NCBI GenBank assembly: GCA_964630925.1
Contig: CAZVZK010000086.1
Span: 1 to 42,474, forward strand
DNA: 42,474 nucleotides
Direction: 5' to 3'
DNA from: RGDT01 sp964630925
Lineage (GTDB): Bacteria > Planctomycetota > Planctomycetia > Gemmatales > Gemmataceae
Shown here in pieces: positions 16,502 to 26,343 of the stretch; position 1 is the first letter of the stretch, and every line of letters starts with the position of its first letter. A model generated the notes under the pieces. It did no database searches. It saw only the letters and a program-made list of their open reading frames with translations, and had not been told where the DNA came from. The translations under genes and the position numbers were made by a program.

Positions 16502-18304
16502 TCAGTCGAGTTTGACCTTGAGTGTCACATTCTTGCCCGCACGCTCGACGGTCACGTCGATGGTCGTGCCGGGCTTCTGCACGGCCAGGACGCTCATGTA
16601 CGCCTTCAGGTCCTTGGTCGGCTTGCCGGCGACGGCGACGATGCGGTCGCCCTCCTTGATGCCGGCCTTGTCCGCGGGGTCGCCGGGCGACACGCCCTTG
16701 ACCTCGACGCCGTCGACCTCGGGGTCGTAGCCGGGGCGGATGCCCAGGCGCGGGCCCTTGGACGGGCGGGGCGTGTCGCCGCCCTTGACCTCGATGAAGT
16801 CCGGCTTCGGCATCTTGACCAGGGCGGCGATGACGTCCTCGCTGAAGTCGGCGATGCGGCGCACGCCCGGCACGTTGATCAGGTCCGCCGTGTCCGTCGG
16901 CTTGTGGTACTGCGCGTGCTCGCCGGTCCACGCGAAGATCACCGGCACCTTCTTGCCGCAGAACGAGGCGTGGTCGCTCGGCCCGAAGCCGCTCGCCTGC
17001 ATCCCCAGCGAGAACGAGTGCTTCTTGGCCGTCGCGTCGAGCAGCTCCTTGAACCCCTTGGCGGTGCCGTGGCCCTGCGTGAGCAGGCGGTACAGGCCGG
17101 TCTTGCTGTCCTTCTTCACGCGCCCGACCATGTCGAGGTTGTACATGGCCGTCGTCCCCTTGAGGGGGTAAGGCGGGTCCTTGACGTAATGCTCGGAGCC
17201 GAACAGGCCGATCTCCTCGCCGGAGAAGGCGGCGAACACGATGCGGCGGCCCTCGCGGCCCGGGGTGGCGGCGAAGCGGCGGGCCAATTCGATCAGCGCC
17301 GCCGTGCCGGAGGCGTTGTCGTCGGCGCCGTAGTGGATGGCCCGCCTGTTGCTGCCCGAGGCGCTGCTGGCGGGGTTGCCGAAGCCGAGGTGGTCGTAGT
17401 GGGCGCCGATGACGACGGTCTCGTCGGCGAGGGGGCCCTTGCCCTCCAGCACGCCGACGACGTTCTTGAGGCGCGTCAAGGCCGGCCCGCGCTGCGTCTC
17501 GATGCGGGCCTTCCACCCGGCCAGCTCGAAGCTGTTGGGCTTGAGGCTCTTGACGATGCCGCGCTCCAGGCCGCGGAGGGTGACGCCGCGCGGCAGCATG
17601 CGTTCGACGACGGCGCGGCGCATGACCAGGGCGGGGATGGGGTCCTTGCCCTGGCCGGTGCCGAGGAAGCTGAGGTCGACGGGCGTGTCGTCGTCGGCGG
17701 CGGTGGCCTCGTCGTTGACGATGACGATGGCCGCCGCACCCCGCTTGTGGGCGGTCTGGATGCGGAAGGACAGCGAGAGGGCCTTGCGCAGCTCGCTGGG
17801 CTTGACCCAGTCCTTGACCCTGGGCACGCCGCGGAGGACGATGACGGTCTTGCCCTTGAGGTCGAGGCCGGCGTAGTCGTCGTAGGCCGGCTCGGTCAGC
17901 GACAGCCCGTAGCCGGCGAAGACGACGCCGTCGTCGGCCTTGCCGGACTGGTCGTGGCCGACGGTCACGAAGTCGCGTTTGGCCTTCAGGGTGACCTCGT
18001 GGCCCTCCGGGGAGGTGATGGTGGCCGAGCCGAGGCTGCCGGCGATGCCGAACGGCTGGTACCACTCGCCGCGCCAGCCGGGCTTGAGGCCGGCGCGGCG
18101 GAATTCGGCGGCGACGTGGGCGGCGGCCCGCTCGATGCCGGCGGAGTTGGGGCCGCGGCCCTCGCACTCGTCGGAGGCGAGGTACTCGATGTCGCGCTTG
18201 ATACGCTGCTCGGACTGTTCGTCCTGTTTCTTGGTGCGTGCGGCCTCGATGGGGAGCGTGGCGGCCACCAGGACCGCCGCCACGAGCCAGCCGATGATGC
18301 GCAT
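16502..18304 (-). CDS. M28-family aminopeptidase with PA and PDZ domains
   Basis: A 600-residue secreted zinc peptidase. A signal peptide covers residues 1-21. A protease-associated (PA) segment lies around 125-250 (DDYAGLDLKGKTVIVLRG). The M28 catalytic domain carries every expected residue: His302 and Asp304 in GAHYDHLG, Asp328 in ADDNASG, Glu363-Glu364 in SGEEIGLFGS, Asp391 in LDMVGR and His467 in HKPTDT. A PDZ domain follows at about 510-598 (PRLGIRPGYD, GVSPGDPADKAGIKEGDRI). This arrangement matches the bacterial PA-M28-PDZ architecture. Predicted to trim N-terminal residues from peptides outside the cytoplasm, with the PDZ domain governing substrate or partner binding. It stands alone on its strand, divergent from the kinase gene over 162 bp. 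Confidence 0.93.
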   Translation of the reverse strand: MRIIGWLVAAVLVAATLPIEAARTKKQDEQSEQRIKRDIEYLASDECEGRGPNSAGIERAAAHVAAEFRRAGLKPGWRGEWYQPFGIAGSLGSATITSPEGHEVTLKAKRDFVTVGHDQSGKADDGVVFAGYGLSLTEPAYDDYAGLDLKGKTVIVLRGVPRVKDWVKPSELRKALSLSFRIQTAHKRGAAAIVIVNDEATAADDDTPVDLSFLGTGQGKDPIPALVMRRAVVERMLPRGVTLRGLERGIVKSLKPNSFELAGWKARIETQRGPALTRLKNVVGVLEGKGPLADETVVIGAHYDHLGFGNPASSASGSNRRAIHYGADDNASGTAALIELARRFAATPGREGRRIVFAAFSGEEIGLFGSEHYVKDPPYPLKGTTAMYNLDMVGRVKKDSKTGLYRLLTQGHGTAKGFKELLDATAKKHSFSLGMQASGFGPSDHASFCGKKVPVIFAWTGEHAQYHKPTDTADLINVPGVRRIADFSEDVIAALVKMPKPDFIEVKGGDTPRPSKGPRLGIRPGYDPEVDGVEVKGVSPGDPADKAGIKEGDRIVAVAGKPTKDLKAYMSVLAVQKPGTTIDVTVERAGKNVTLKVKLD

Positions 18305-18466
18305 GGACGTCCCTCTGTGTGTCCGACACCAACCTATCAGCGCGGGCCGGCGGGCTCAATGGGGAGTGGGCAGACTCCTCACCTGGGAAGTCGCGGCGGG
18401 GCGCGGTAACTTCCCCCCGCCCCGCCCGTACAATAGCCCGGACCCCGCACCCGGAGTGGCCGCACC

Positions 18467-20584
<2,118 letters not shown>

Positions 20585-20594
20585 GGGCCCACCC

Positions 20595-21806
20595 ATGCTC
20601 GACCGGATGCCGCCGACGGAGGATCTCGACTTCCTGCTGGTAAACGGTGGGGAGTACGCCATCCTCGGCTCGGGCGAGCGCGTCCGTCCCGGCGCGGGTG
20701 GACTGCCGCGCGACGCCGGGATGCACCTCGTCCTCGGCACGGCGCGAACGGGCGGACTGGAGACCATCGGTCACCTGCCGGGGGTCGGCATTTACGTGGA
20801 ACGATCAGGGCGCTGGCTGGGTGTCGGCGTCGGCGATGACGAGCTCCACCTCTTTGACTCCGCGAACGGGCTGCGGCCCGGGTTCCGCTTCCAGACGACG
20901 GGCAAGATCCATCCGCACGGCGACCTCATCGCGGTCCGTGACGGCGACCATCTCCACCTCCATGCGCCCGACGGGCACCTCGTCCGCAGCGCCCACATCC
21001 CGAGATCGCGCGAATGGTGGGCCTTCGAATCAATCGAGTTCTCGGCCTGCGGCGACTTCCTTTGGCACGTGTCCACGCCGTCGGACGGCAAGGCTGTCCT
21101 GTCGCTCCTGCACTGCCCGAGCCTGGAAGTTTGCGATTCGCACACGCCCGAGAGAGGGTGGGGCGAGGTCATGACCTCGATCAACTCGGCCACCGGACAT
21201 CTCGCCGTCTGTACCCAAGCCGGCGACAGCTTTATCACGATCCGGTTCTACCACATCCGGAAGTCGAAGATCCGACCCCAGACGCCGCACATCGCACGCG
21301 GCCAGGGGCTGATCGACCGCCCGCTGGACGACGAGCCGGCATTCGCGGTAGACGGGAAGAGATTCCTTGTACTTGAGATGGGTGGCGTGATGCACGAATT
21401 CTCATTCCCCGATTGCCGACACTTGGCCAGCACCTGGGATGGCTTACTCTCCAGGGAACGCGATGATACCGCACCTCGCATTGACGGCTATGCCTATTAC
21501 GGGCCTCTCGTCCTACTCAGCCTGGGTGCCGAAATCCTCGCCCTCCGTTCCGGCGACCTGCTCCCCTGCCCGTTGCCCGTGAAGGGCGCCGGCCACCCGC
21601 TGTGCAAAGGTCTCCTCGCGTCCTCGCCGAGCAAGCGAACCGAGGTGTCGCGGCATCGCCTCACAAGCCGCCCGTTCCCCGTCGTCGCGGTGCTCGACTC
21701 CGATTCGACACGCGCCACGGCGGCCTATCGGAAAGTGCGATCCCACTGGCACGACATCACCGCCGAGGTCGGCTGGCTGGAGACGAACTTCTCCGTCGCG
21801 AGATGA
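20595..21806 (+). CDS. Propeller-like hypothetical protein, copy 1
   Basis: A 403-residue protein of a family I cannot name. It is a paralogue of the gene at 22450-23664: shared blocks include EDLDFLL.NG..YAILGSGER, LRPGFRF, FSACG.FLW and the C-terminal ITAEVGWLET. Repeated short beta-type units (a hydrophobic strand, Gly-Asp, then an LHLF/LHLH pattern) suggest a beta-propeller or similar all-beta repeat fold. No signal peptide or catalytic motif is evident. ATG 20595 is given, but ATG 20607 (MPPTEDLDF) aligns exactly with the start of copy 2 and is equally possible. It follows the kinase gene by 10 bases and could be its substrate or adaptor; that is inference from position. Confidence 0.7.
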   Translation: MLDRMPPTEDLDFLLVNGGEYAILGSGERVRPGAGGLPRDAGMHLVLGTARTGGLETIGHLPGVGIYVERSGRWLGVGVGDDELHLFDSANGLRPGFRFQTTGKIHPHGDLIAVRDGDHLHLHAPDGHLVRSAHIPRSREWWAFESIEFSACGDFLWHVSTPSDGKAVLSLLHCPSLEVCDSHTPERGWGEVMTSINSATGHLAVCTQAGDSFITIRFYHIRKSKIRPQTPHIARGQGLIDRPLDDEPAFAVDGKRFLVLEMGGVMHEFSFPDCRHLASTWDGLLSRERDDTAPRIDGYAYYGPLVLLSLGAEILALRSGDLLPCPLPVKGAGHPLCKGLLASSPSKRTEVSRHRLTSRPFPVVAVLDSDSTRATAAYRKVRSHWHDITAEVGWLETNFSVAR

Positions 21807-21833
21807 TCCCCTGCCCTGGCTGCTCGCCGGCGG

Positions 21834-22130
21834 TCAGCCCCGCCCGCGCCAGACCTCCGGGTCGCGCGAGGTGTGGAAGACCGCGATGACGACGATGCGC
21901 CCCGGCCTGACGCGGTAATAGACGCAGTACGGGAAGCCGGACACCAGGGCCTCGCGCACGTCGCCGTCGGCGATGGCGTAACGCTCCGGGTGTTCGGCGA
22001 TGGTGTCGAGGACGCCCTGCACCGCCTCGGCGAAATCCTCGCCCAGGCCCGCACGCCGCTCGTCGTACCAGGACACCGCGCCGTCGAACTCGGCCTGGGC
22101 GGCGGCGCGGAGGACGACGGACAGCTTCAT
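21834..22130 (-). CDS. ParE/RelE-superfamily toxin
   Basis: A 98-residue protein starting MKLSVVLRAAAQAEF. The family pattern is clear: an N-terminal strand, a helix with WYDERRAGLGEDFAEAV, then VREALVSGFPYCVYYRV and IVVIAVFHTSRDPEVW, matching the ParE/RelE fold that inhibits gyrase or cuts ribosome-bound mRNA. Its ATG overlaps the stop of the upstream antitoxin gene by four bases (ATGA), the usual translational coupling of a toxin-antitoxin pair. Which of the two targets applies cannot be told from sequence alone. The pair sits on the opposite strand between two paralogous propeller-like genes. Confidence 0.85.
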   Translation of the reverse strand: MKLSVVLRAAAQAEFDGAVSWYDERRAGLGEDFAEAVQGVLDTIAEHPERYAIADGDVREALVSGFPYCVYYRVRPGRIVVIAVFHTSRDPEVWRGRG

Positions 22131-22357
22131 CGCTTCAACCTCGCCAGGGCCTGCGCCTTCGCCTGCTCCCACAACACCACGTCCTCCGGGTTGGCGTCAT
22201 CGTCGTCCACCCGGCGGCGCAGCTCGGCCCGCTGCGTGTCGGTCAGGAGGGGGCGCCCGTCCTCGGCGGCGATATCGTCCCAGATCGCCAGGGCGAGGGC
22301 GATCCGCTCATCGCGGGTCAGCTTGTCGATCCCCAGGGATTGAAGGGTGGCCGGCAT
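22127..22357 (-). CDS. Addiction-module antitoxin (TIGR02574-like)
   Basis: A 76-residue protein starting MPATLQSLGIDKLTRDERI. The N-terminal part resembles the addiction-module component family found beside ParE/RelE toxins: LSxxERIxLAxxIWDDI, then LTDTQRAELRRRVDDDDANPEDV and a C-terminal basic helix. ATG 22357 is preferred over the in-frame start 54 bases upstream because it matches the family N-terminus. Expected to neutralise the downstream toxin and to autoregulate the pair; a 92-bp gap to the divergent propeller-like gene would hold the promoter. Confidence 0.85.
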   Translation of the reverse strand: MPATLQSLGIDKLTRDERIALALAIWDDIAAEDGRPLLTDTQRAELRRRVDDDDANPEDVVLWEQAKAQALARLKR

Positions 22358-22449
22358 GATCGCTTCTCCTCGATTCGCCGTAGGATACCACGGGGCCGGC
22401 GCCCGACGCAAGCGCCGCGCCTCGGTCCAGGGGGCCGACCACGCCCGAC

Positions 22450-23664
22450 ATGCCGCCGGCGGAGGATCTCGACTTCCTGCTGGAGAACGGCGACAAATAC
22501 GCCATCCTCGGCTCGGGCGAGCGCGTCGAGCCGGGCGGCCGCGGGCTGCCGGAGGGCATGGGGACGCACCTCGTCCTCGGCACGGCGCGGAAGGGCGGCG
22601 TCCACGTCATCGGCCACGTCCCCGGTGGCGCGATCCGCTTCGACCCGACCCGGCGTTGGCTGGGCGTCGATGTGACGGGCGATGGCCTGCACCTGTTCGA
22701 CACCGCCAACGGCCTGCGGCCCGGCTTCCGCTTCGAGGCGACGGGGGCGATCCACCCCCAAGGCGACCTCGTTGCCTGCCGCCACGGCGACGAGATCCGC
22801 TTGCACGCCCCGGACGGGCACGTCCTCCACTCAGCCCGGTTCCCCGCCAAGGGATGGCCTGGCGAATGGTTGACGTTCTCGGCCTGTGGCGAATTCCTCT
22901 GGTTCGCCTGCACGCCGCCGGGCAGGCCCGCGGTCCTCCTCCTGCTGAGATGCCCGAGCCTGGAGCTGGCCGATGAGTGCCCGCCGTCGCCAGAGCCAGG
23001 CAGGGGATACTGGGCCGAGCTGGTGGGATCGGTCAACCCGGCGACGGGGCACCTCGCCCTCCGCCGGCAGGCCGGCGACGACTTCATCGATCTGTACTTC
23101 TACAAGGCGGAGGGTGGCCGGATCGTCCGGCTCGATAAGCACTTCACGGGCACCGACGAGGCGGGCATCCCCGGCGAGTGCGTCCAGTGTGCCCCTGTCT
23201 TTACCGCCGACGGCAAGCGTTTCCTGTTGCTCGACAGCGACGGGTTCATGCACTCCTATGACTTCCCATCGTGCGGGAAGTCCGGCGAGCTCTGCGAGAC
23301 CGAGCTGAGGGAGGAGATGTGGGGGGACGTGCCGATGTACGAGCCTGGAACGGCCGGGGAACACGTCCTCGTGAACCTCGACCGCGAGCTTTTCGTCCTC
23401 CGTCCCGACGACCTCCGGCACTCGCCGCTCCCGCTCAGCGATAGGTTCCAGGTGCTGGAGAACGGCCTCCTCGTCGCGTGGGATGGGGAGCCGCGCGAGG
23501 TCGCCGAATTCCGCCTGACCGGCAGGCCCTCCCCCGTCGTCGCCGCCCTCGACTCGAAATCAGCGCGGGCCGTGTCCGTATATTGCAAGGCCCGCTCCCG
23601 CTGGCGCGACATCACCGCCGAGGTCGGCTGGCTGGAGACCAGATTCCCCGTCGTGAGGGAGTGA
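22450..23664 (+). CDS. Propeller-like hypothetical protein, copy 2
   Basis: A 404-residue paralogue of the protein at 20595-21806, starting MPPAEDLDFLLENG. The two agree in the N-terminal 110 residues and the last 25, and are more diverged between. Several segments read as successive beta strands with Asp-Gly turns (HPQGDLVACRHGDEIRLHAP, TADGKRFLLLDSDGFMHSYD), supporting a propeller-like fold. No signal peptide, membrane span or catalytic motif is seen. The NADAR gene begins 6 bases after its stop, so the two are almost certainly co-transcribed. Copy number and the inserted toxin-antitoxin pair suggest local duplication followed by insertion. Confidence 0.7.
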   Translation: MPPAEDLDFLLENGDKYAILGSGERVEPGGRGLPEGMGTHLVLGTARKGGVHVIGHVPGGAIRFDPTRRWLGVDVTGDGLHLFDTANGLRPGFRFEATGAIHPQGDLVACRHGDEIRLHAPDGHVLHSARFPAKGWPGEWLTFSACGEFLWFACTPPGRPAVLLLLRCPSLELADECPPSPEPGRGYWAELVGSVNPATGHLALRRQAGDDFIDLYFYKAEGGRIVRLDKHFTGTDEAGIPGECVQCAPVFTADGKRFLLLDSDGFMHSYDFPSCGKSGELCETELREEMWGDVPMYEPGTAGEHVLVNLDRELFVLRPDDLRHSPLPLSDRFQVLENGLLVAWDGEPREVAEFRLTGRPSPVVAALDSKSARAVSVYCKARSRWRDITAEVGWLETRFPVVRE

Positions 23665-23670
23665 CACCCG

Positions 23671-24126
23671 ATGACGACCCGCGCCGAGATCCGCTTCTAC
23701 GGCACCCGCGACGAGTACGGCTTCTTCTCCAACTTCCACCGCGCCGGCATCTTCCTCGACGGCAAGCGCTGGCCGACCAGCGAGCACTACTTCCAGGCGC
23801 AGAAGTTCGCCGGCCACCCCGACGAGGAGGAGGTCCGCCGCGCCAAGACGGCGCGCGAGGCCGCCAACATGGGCCGCGACCGCAAGCGCCCCCTGCGCCG
23901 CGACTGGGAGGCGGTCAAGGAGGCGGTGATGTACAAGGCCCTCCACGCCAAGTTCACCCAGCACGACGACCTGCGCGAGGCCCTCCTCGGGACGGGCGAC
24001 GCGCTCTTGATCGAACACACGGTCAACGACGGCTACTGGGGAGACGGCGGCGACGGCAGCGGCAAGAACCGCCTGGGGCACCTGCTCATGCGGCTGCGCG
24101 ACGAGCTGCGGGCCGCTTCGGGGTGA
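23671..24126 (+). CDS. NADAR-family (YbiA-like) N-glycosidase
   Basis: A 151-residue protein with the NADAR (DUF1768) pattern: IRFYGTRDEYGFFSNF at the N-terminus, WPTSEHYFQAQKF, then AANMGR and RRDWEAVKEAVMYKALHAKF, and finally a DGYWGDGGDGSGKNRLGHLL segment. Family members cleave N-glycosidic bonds. YbiA acts on early riboflavin-pathway intermediates, and other members remove ADP-ribose from guanine as antitoxins to DarT1-type enzymes. No DarT gene is seen here, so a housekeeping (metabolite-damage) role is the more cautious reading. It is co-directional with the propeller-like gene 6 bases upstream. Confidence 0.92.
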   Translation: MTTRAEIRFYGTRDEYGFFSNFHRAGIFLDGKRWPTSEHYFQAQKFAGHPDEEEVRRAKTAREAANMGRDRKRPLRRDWEAVKEAVMYKALHAKFTQHDDLREALLGTGDALLIEHTVNDGYWGDGGDGSGKNRLGHLLMRLRDELRAASG

Positions 24127-24146
24127 CACGCGGCCCGCGTGTCACC
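24122..24146. terminator. Hairpin spanning two convergent stop codons
   Basis: A perfect 11-bp stem, GGTGACACGCG at 24122-24132 and CGCGTGTCACC at 24136-24146, with a 3-base loop. The stop of the NADAR gene lies in one arm and the stop of the leftward membrane-protein gene in the other. It would act on both transcripts. No T-tract follows on either strand, so the strength is uncertain. Confidence 0.5.
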
Positions 24147-24693
24147 GCGGCGGCTCCAGCGGGATGTAGTCGTAGTAACCGCCCTGGCGTGGCGGCGGCA
24201 CCGGCAGCGGCGCACGGATGGGGTTGGCCGGCGGCGTCGGGTCGATGGCCGGCACCGCGTCGGCGGGCGGCGGGCCGGTGTCGCGGCGGCGGCGGACCAC
24301 GCGGTTCGCGGGACGTTGCAGGCCGACGCGGAGGCGCTCCTCGGCCTTGCTCGGCGACTCCATCTCGGCCAGGACCGCCAGGGCGGCGTCACGCGCCGGC
24401 GTGCCTTCGGGGAAATGCCTGTTGAAGCGCCACAACGCGAGGCGGGCGACGAGGGCGTCCCAGGTCACCCCCAGCACGATCACCAGGAAGAACGCCACCA
24501 GGGACCAGCCGGCCGCCAGCTTGGCGCCGAGGGGGGATAAGAGCCAGAGCGGCAGGAAGAGGACGGGCACGACGCCGACGAGGGCCGCCGCCAGGAGCGT
24601 GTTGCCCCACTCCAGGTGCCGGTCGAGCGGCTCCAGGATGGCGCGGAGCGTCCGTTCGATGGAACGGTCGTCGAGGGTGGGCGGCGCGTACAT
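24142..24693 (-). CDS. Small membrane protein with Pro-rich tail
   Basis: A 183-residue protein beginning MYAPPTLDDRSIERTL. ATG 24693 is selected because GGAGGG stands just before it; the frame continues upstream without domain content. Two hydrophobic spans are visible, about residues 31-53 and 57-78, with a short turn between them. A cytoplasmic helical segment follows (FNRHFPEGTPARDAALAVL), then an Arg- and Pro-rich tail ending YYDYIPLEPPR. I do not recognise the family. It is convergent with the NADAR gene. Confidence 0.6.
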   Translation of the reverse strand: MYAPPTLDDRSIERTLRAILEPLDRHLEWGNTLLAAALVGVVPVLFLPLWLLSPLGAKLAAGWSLVAFFLVIVLGVTWDALVARLALWRFNRHFPEGTPARDAALAVLAEMESPSKAEERLRVGLQRPANRVVRRRRDTGPPPADAVPAIDPTPPANPIRAPLPVPPPRQGGYYDYIPLEPPR

Positions 24694-24961
24694 CGCCCTC
24701 CTCCATGTGCGGGAGAGGCTCCTCCGTGGATTGTACACGCCGCGCGGGGCATCCGCGCGTCGCCCCATCGCAGAATGTGGCAGAATCGGACAATCGGCGC
24801 GGATTCGTACAGCCGCGCTGCCGTATTCCGCCACACGCCTCGGGATGCCTGCGGCGGCCGTATTCGTCTTAAAGCCTTCTCCCGCAATAGGATGAGGAGG
24901 AATCGGCGTTTCCGTTCTGCCACCGTGGGCGTTGGCGCGGGCGTTGCATTCTGGGGAGGCG

Positions 24962-24987
24962 TGAGGTGGTTTGCGAGTCCCACCTCA
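24962..24987. other. Hairpin 1 with TGCGAGTC loop
   Basis: An 8-bp perfect stem, TGAGGTGG (24962-24969) with CCACCTCA (24980-24987), closing a 10-base loop TTTGCGAGTC. The same loop core recurs in the next hairpin about 70 bases downstream. Confidence 0.6.
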
Positions 24988-25025
24988 TGACCGAATCGGA
25001 TTCACACCCCTGATTCACACCTCCC

Positions 25026-25075
25026 TGGGCACGGGAAGGGCTGGATGCGAGTCCCAGCCAATCTTCCCGTGCCCA
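25026..25075. other. Hairpin 2 with TGCGAGTC loop
   Basis: A long stem-loop: TGGGCACGGGAAG (25026-25038) pairs perfectly with 25063-25075. GGCTGG (25039-25044) pairs with CCAGCC (25054-25059), leaving a 3-base bulge and the loop ATGCGAGTC. It lies about 125 bases before the AlpA-like start codon and could be a leader RNA structure or an integration-related inverted repeat. Confidence 0.65.
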
Positions 25076-25200
25076 CACTTCTTTTCCACGCACCCCTCCC
25101 GACGATTCCGCCGTTCTTGCTCTTGTAACTTCGTTTTCTGGCGAGTACTGTACGGATGTCACCCTGTTTCCCAGCCAGGGGGATGGAAGAGAGACGCGGT

Positions 25201-25398
25201 ATGTTGACGAGGAAGGCGTCGGCGTCGCCCGCCGACCTGGTGACATCGCGCCAGGTCGCGGAGCGGATGGCGATGAGCGTGCGGACGCTGTGGCGGCTGG
25301 TGGCCGCGGGCAAGTTCCCGCAGCCGGTGCGGTACAACCGGAAGCTGGTGCGCTGGAAGAACATCGACGTGGACCGCTACATCGACTCGCTGTCGTGA
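25201..25398 (+). CDS. AlpA/excisionase-type DNA-binding protein
   Basis: A 65-residue protein starting MLTRKASASPADLVTS. The core SRQVAERMAMSVRTLWRLVAAGKFPQPVRYNRKLVRWKNIDVDRYIDS is a MerR-like winged helix-turn-helix of the AlpA/Xis class, with the usual helix-turn-helix, Arg-rich wing and WxxxDVDxYI ending. Such proteins regulate or direct excision of mobile elements, though many in planctomycetes stand alone. In-frame ATGs upstream (25156, 25183) would only add a non-conserved leader. A strong terminator follows at 25423-25447. No integrase is seen nearby, so a link with a mobile element is only suggestive. Confidence 0.8.
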   Translation: MLTRKASASPADLVTSRQVAERMAMSVRTLWRLVAAGKFPQPVRYNRKLVRWKNIDVDRYIDSLS

Positions 25399-25422
25399 CG
25401 GCGGGCCGGCGGCCATCGTTCA

Positions 25423-25447
25423 CCCCGAGGCGTGGTCCGCCTCGGGG
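25423..25447 (+). terminator. Intrinsic terminator after the AlpA-like gene
   Basis: A perfect 10-bp stem CCCCGAGGCG (25423-25432) / CGCCTCGGGG (25438-25447), 5-base loop, followed by TTTCAT. It ends the AlpA-like transcript and lies 10 bases from the stop of the convergent Uma2 gene, which it may also serve. Confidence 0.75.
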
Positions 25448-25457
25448 TTTCATGCTT

Positions 25458-26015
25458 TCAGGGCAGCAGCGGCCCGACGGCGATGTCGGCGATCAGCACG
25501 CCGTCGAGGAGGAACGGGACCGAGGCCGTCTCGGGGTAGTCGGTGCGGAGCGTGTAGGCGTTGCCGACGGGGTTGGCGTACACCTCGACCTGGCGATCAA
25601 CGAGGTTGACGATCCAGTAGAACGGGATGCCGGCCTCGGCGTAGATGGGGAGCCGGGCGACGCGGTCGGCGGCGTGGGCCGGGTCGGCCAGCTCGGCGAC
25701 GAAGGACGTGTCGGCGGCGCGTGGATGCGCCGTGGCGTAAGAATCGGCCGACGCGCGGGCCACCACGAGATCGGGCTCGGGGACGCTCTCCGTCAGCACG
25801 AGGCCGCTGCGGATCCGGATCAGCCATCCGTCGGAGACACGCCCCCGCAGCGCCTTCCAAAGGCGCATGAGGCAGCCGTCGTGCGGGGGCGTGGTCGGCC
25901 TCGGCTTCTTGACGATGTACCCCGCGAGCAGTTCGACCTGATCATCCCCGGTCAGGATGCCCGCCGCGGTGAGCCGCTCGTATTCCGCGACGGAGAATCG
26001 TTTCGGGGGGCTCAT
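25458..26015 (-). CDS. Uma2-family putative endonuclease
   Basis: A 185-residue protein starting MSPPKRFSVAEYERL. The Uma2 (DUF820) PD-(D/E)XK pattern is clear: VELLAGYIV, then PEPDLVVAR (Asp82), FVAELADP (Glu108), DRVARLPIYAEAGIPFYWIVNLVDRQVEVY. The position that usually holds the catalytic Lys before LPLYA is Arg121, and the usual Glu of the ELL-x-G-E motif is Tyr33, so activity may be lost. Its ATG overlaps the stop of the upstream 84-residue gene by four bases, indicating coupled translation. Uma2 genes are numerous in planctomycetes and have no settled physiological role. Confidence 0.88.
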   Translation of the reverse strand: MSPPKRFSVAEYERLTAAGILTGDDQVELLAGYIVKKPRPTTPPHDGCLMRLWKALRGRVSDGWLIRIRSGLVLTESVPEPDLVVARASADSYATAHPRAADTSFVAELADPAHAADRVARLPIYAEAGIPFYWIVNLVDRQVEVYANPVGNAYTLRTDYPETASVPFLLDGVLIADIAVGPLLP

Positions 26016-26266
26016 CCCTGCAATTCCTTGACCAGCGCCGCCAGCAGGGCGGGGTCGTCCTTCGCCTTCAGGTGGGCGATGCGCTCCGGCGCCACCTTCA
26101 GGTTCTTCAGCGCCGCCTCGATCCGCGTCCACACCGTCTGACGCTTCTTGCCCGTCGCCAGGTACAGGTCGCCCGTCAGCTCACCCAACTTCTGCAACGA
26201 CGAGGCGTCGAGGTTGTCATAATAACGCTTGACGATCTTCTGCTGGTACGGGTTCAGGTCGGCCAT
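26012..26266 (-). CDS. Conserved small planctomycete protein, coupled to Uma2
   Basis: An 84-residue protein starting MADLNPYQQKIVKRYYDNLD. It resembles a small helical family I recall from planctomycetes, with the opening LNPYQ.KIV.RYY followed by KLGELTGDLYLATGKKRQTVWTRIEAALKNLKV. No catalytic motif is visible; the predicted structure is all-alpha. Its stop overlaps the Uma2 start (ATGA), so the two probably form one operon. Function unknown. Confidence 0.75.
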   Translation of the reverse strand: MADLNPYQQKIVKRYYDNLDASSLQKLGELTGDLYLATGKKRQTVWTRIEAALKNLKVAPERIAHLKAKDDPALLAALVKELQG

Positions 26267-26343
26267 GACGCGCTCCGAGGTTCGCCTGGGCGTGATGGCC
26301 GCAGTTTAACCGGCCGGCGCCGCGGAGTGAAGGGGCGTTGCCG

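Larger units (their letters stand above)
24694..25200. other. Structured intergenic region upstream of the AlpA-like gene
   Basis: No gene is convincing in this gap. Its AT content is higher than its surroundings from about 24,780 on. It holds a tandem 9-base repeat GATTCACAC (24999-25007 and 25012-25020, 13-bp period) and two hairpins that share the loop sequence TGCGAGTC, listed separately. Confidence 0.6.

Noticed and set aside
15864..18409. Very long open frames on both strands (about 800 residues each) across the thioredoxin-like and M28 peptidase genes
   Set aside because: Low-complexity Arg/Gly/His-rich translations with no domain pattern; they are by-products of high GC in the third codon position of the real genes.
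24962..24990. Hairpin 1 considered as the T-arm of a tRNA or an att site
   Set aside because: The loop is ten bases and lacks TTCGA; no acceptor, D or anticodon arms can be drawn.
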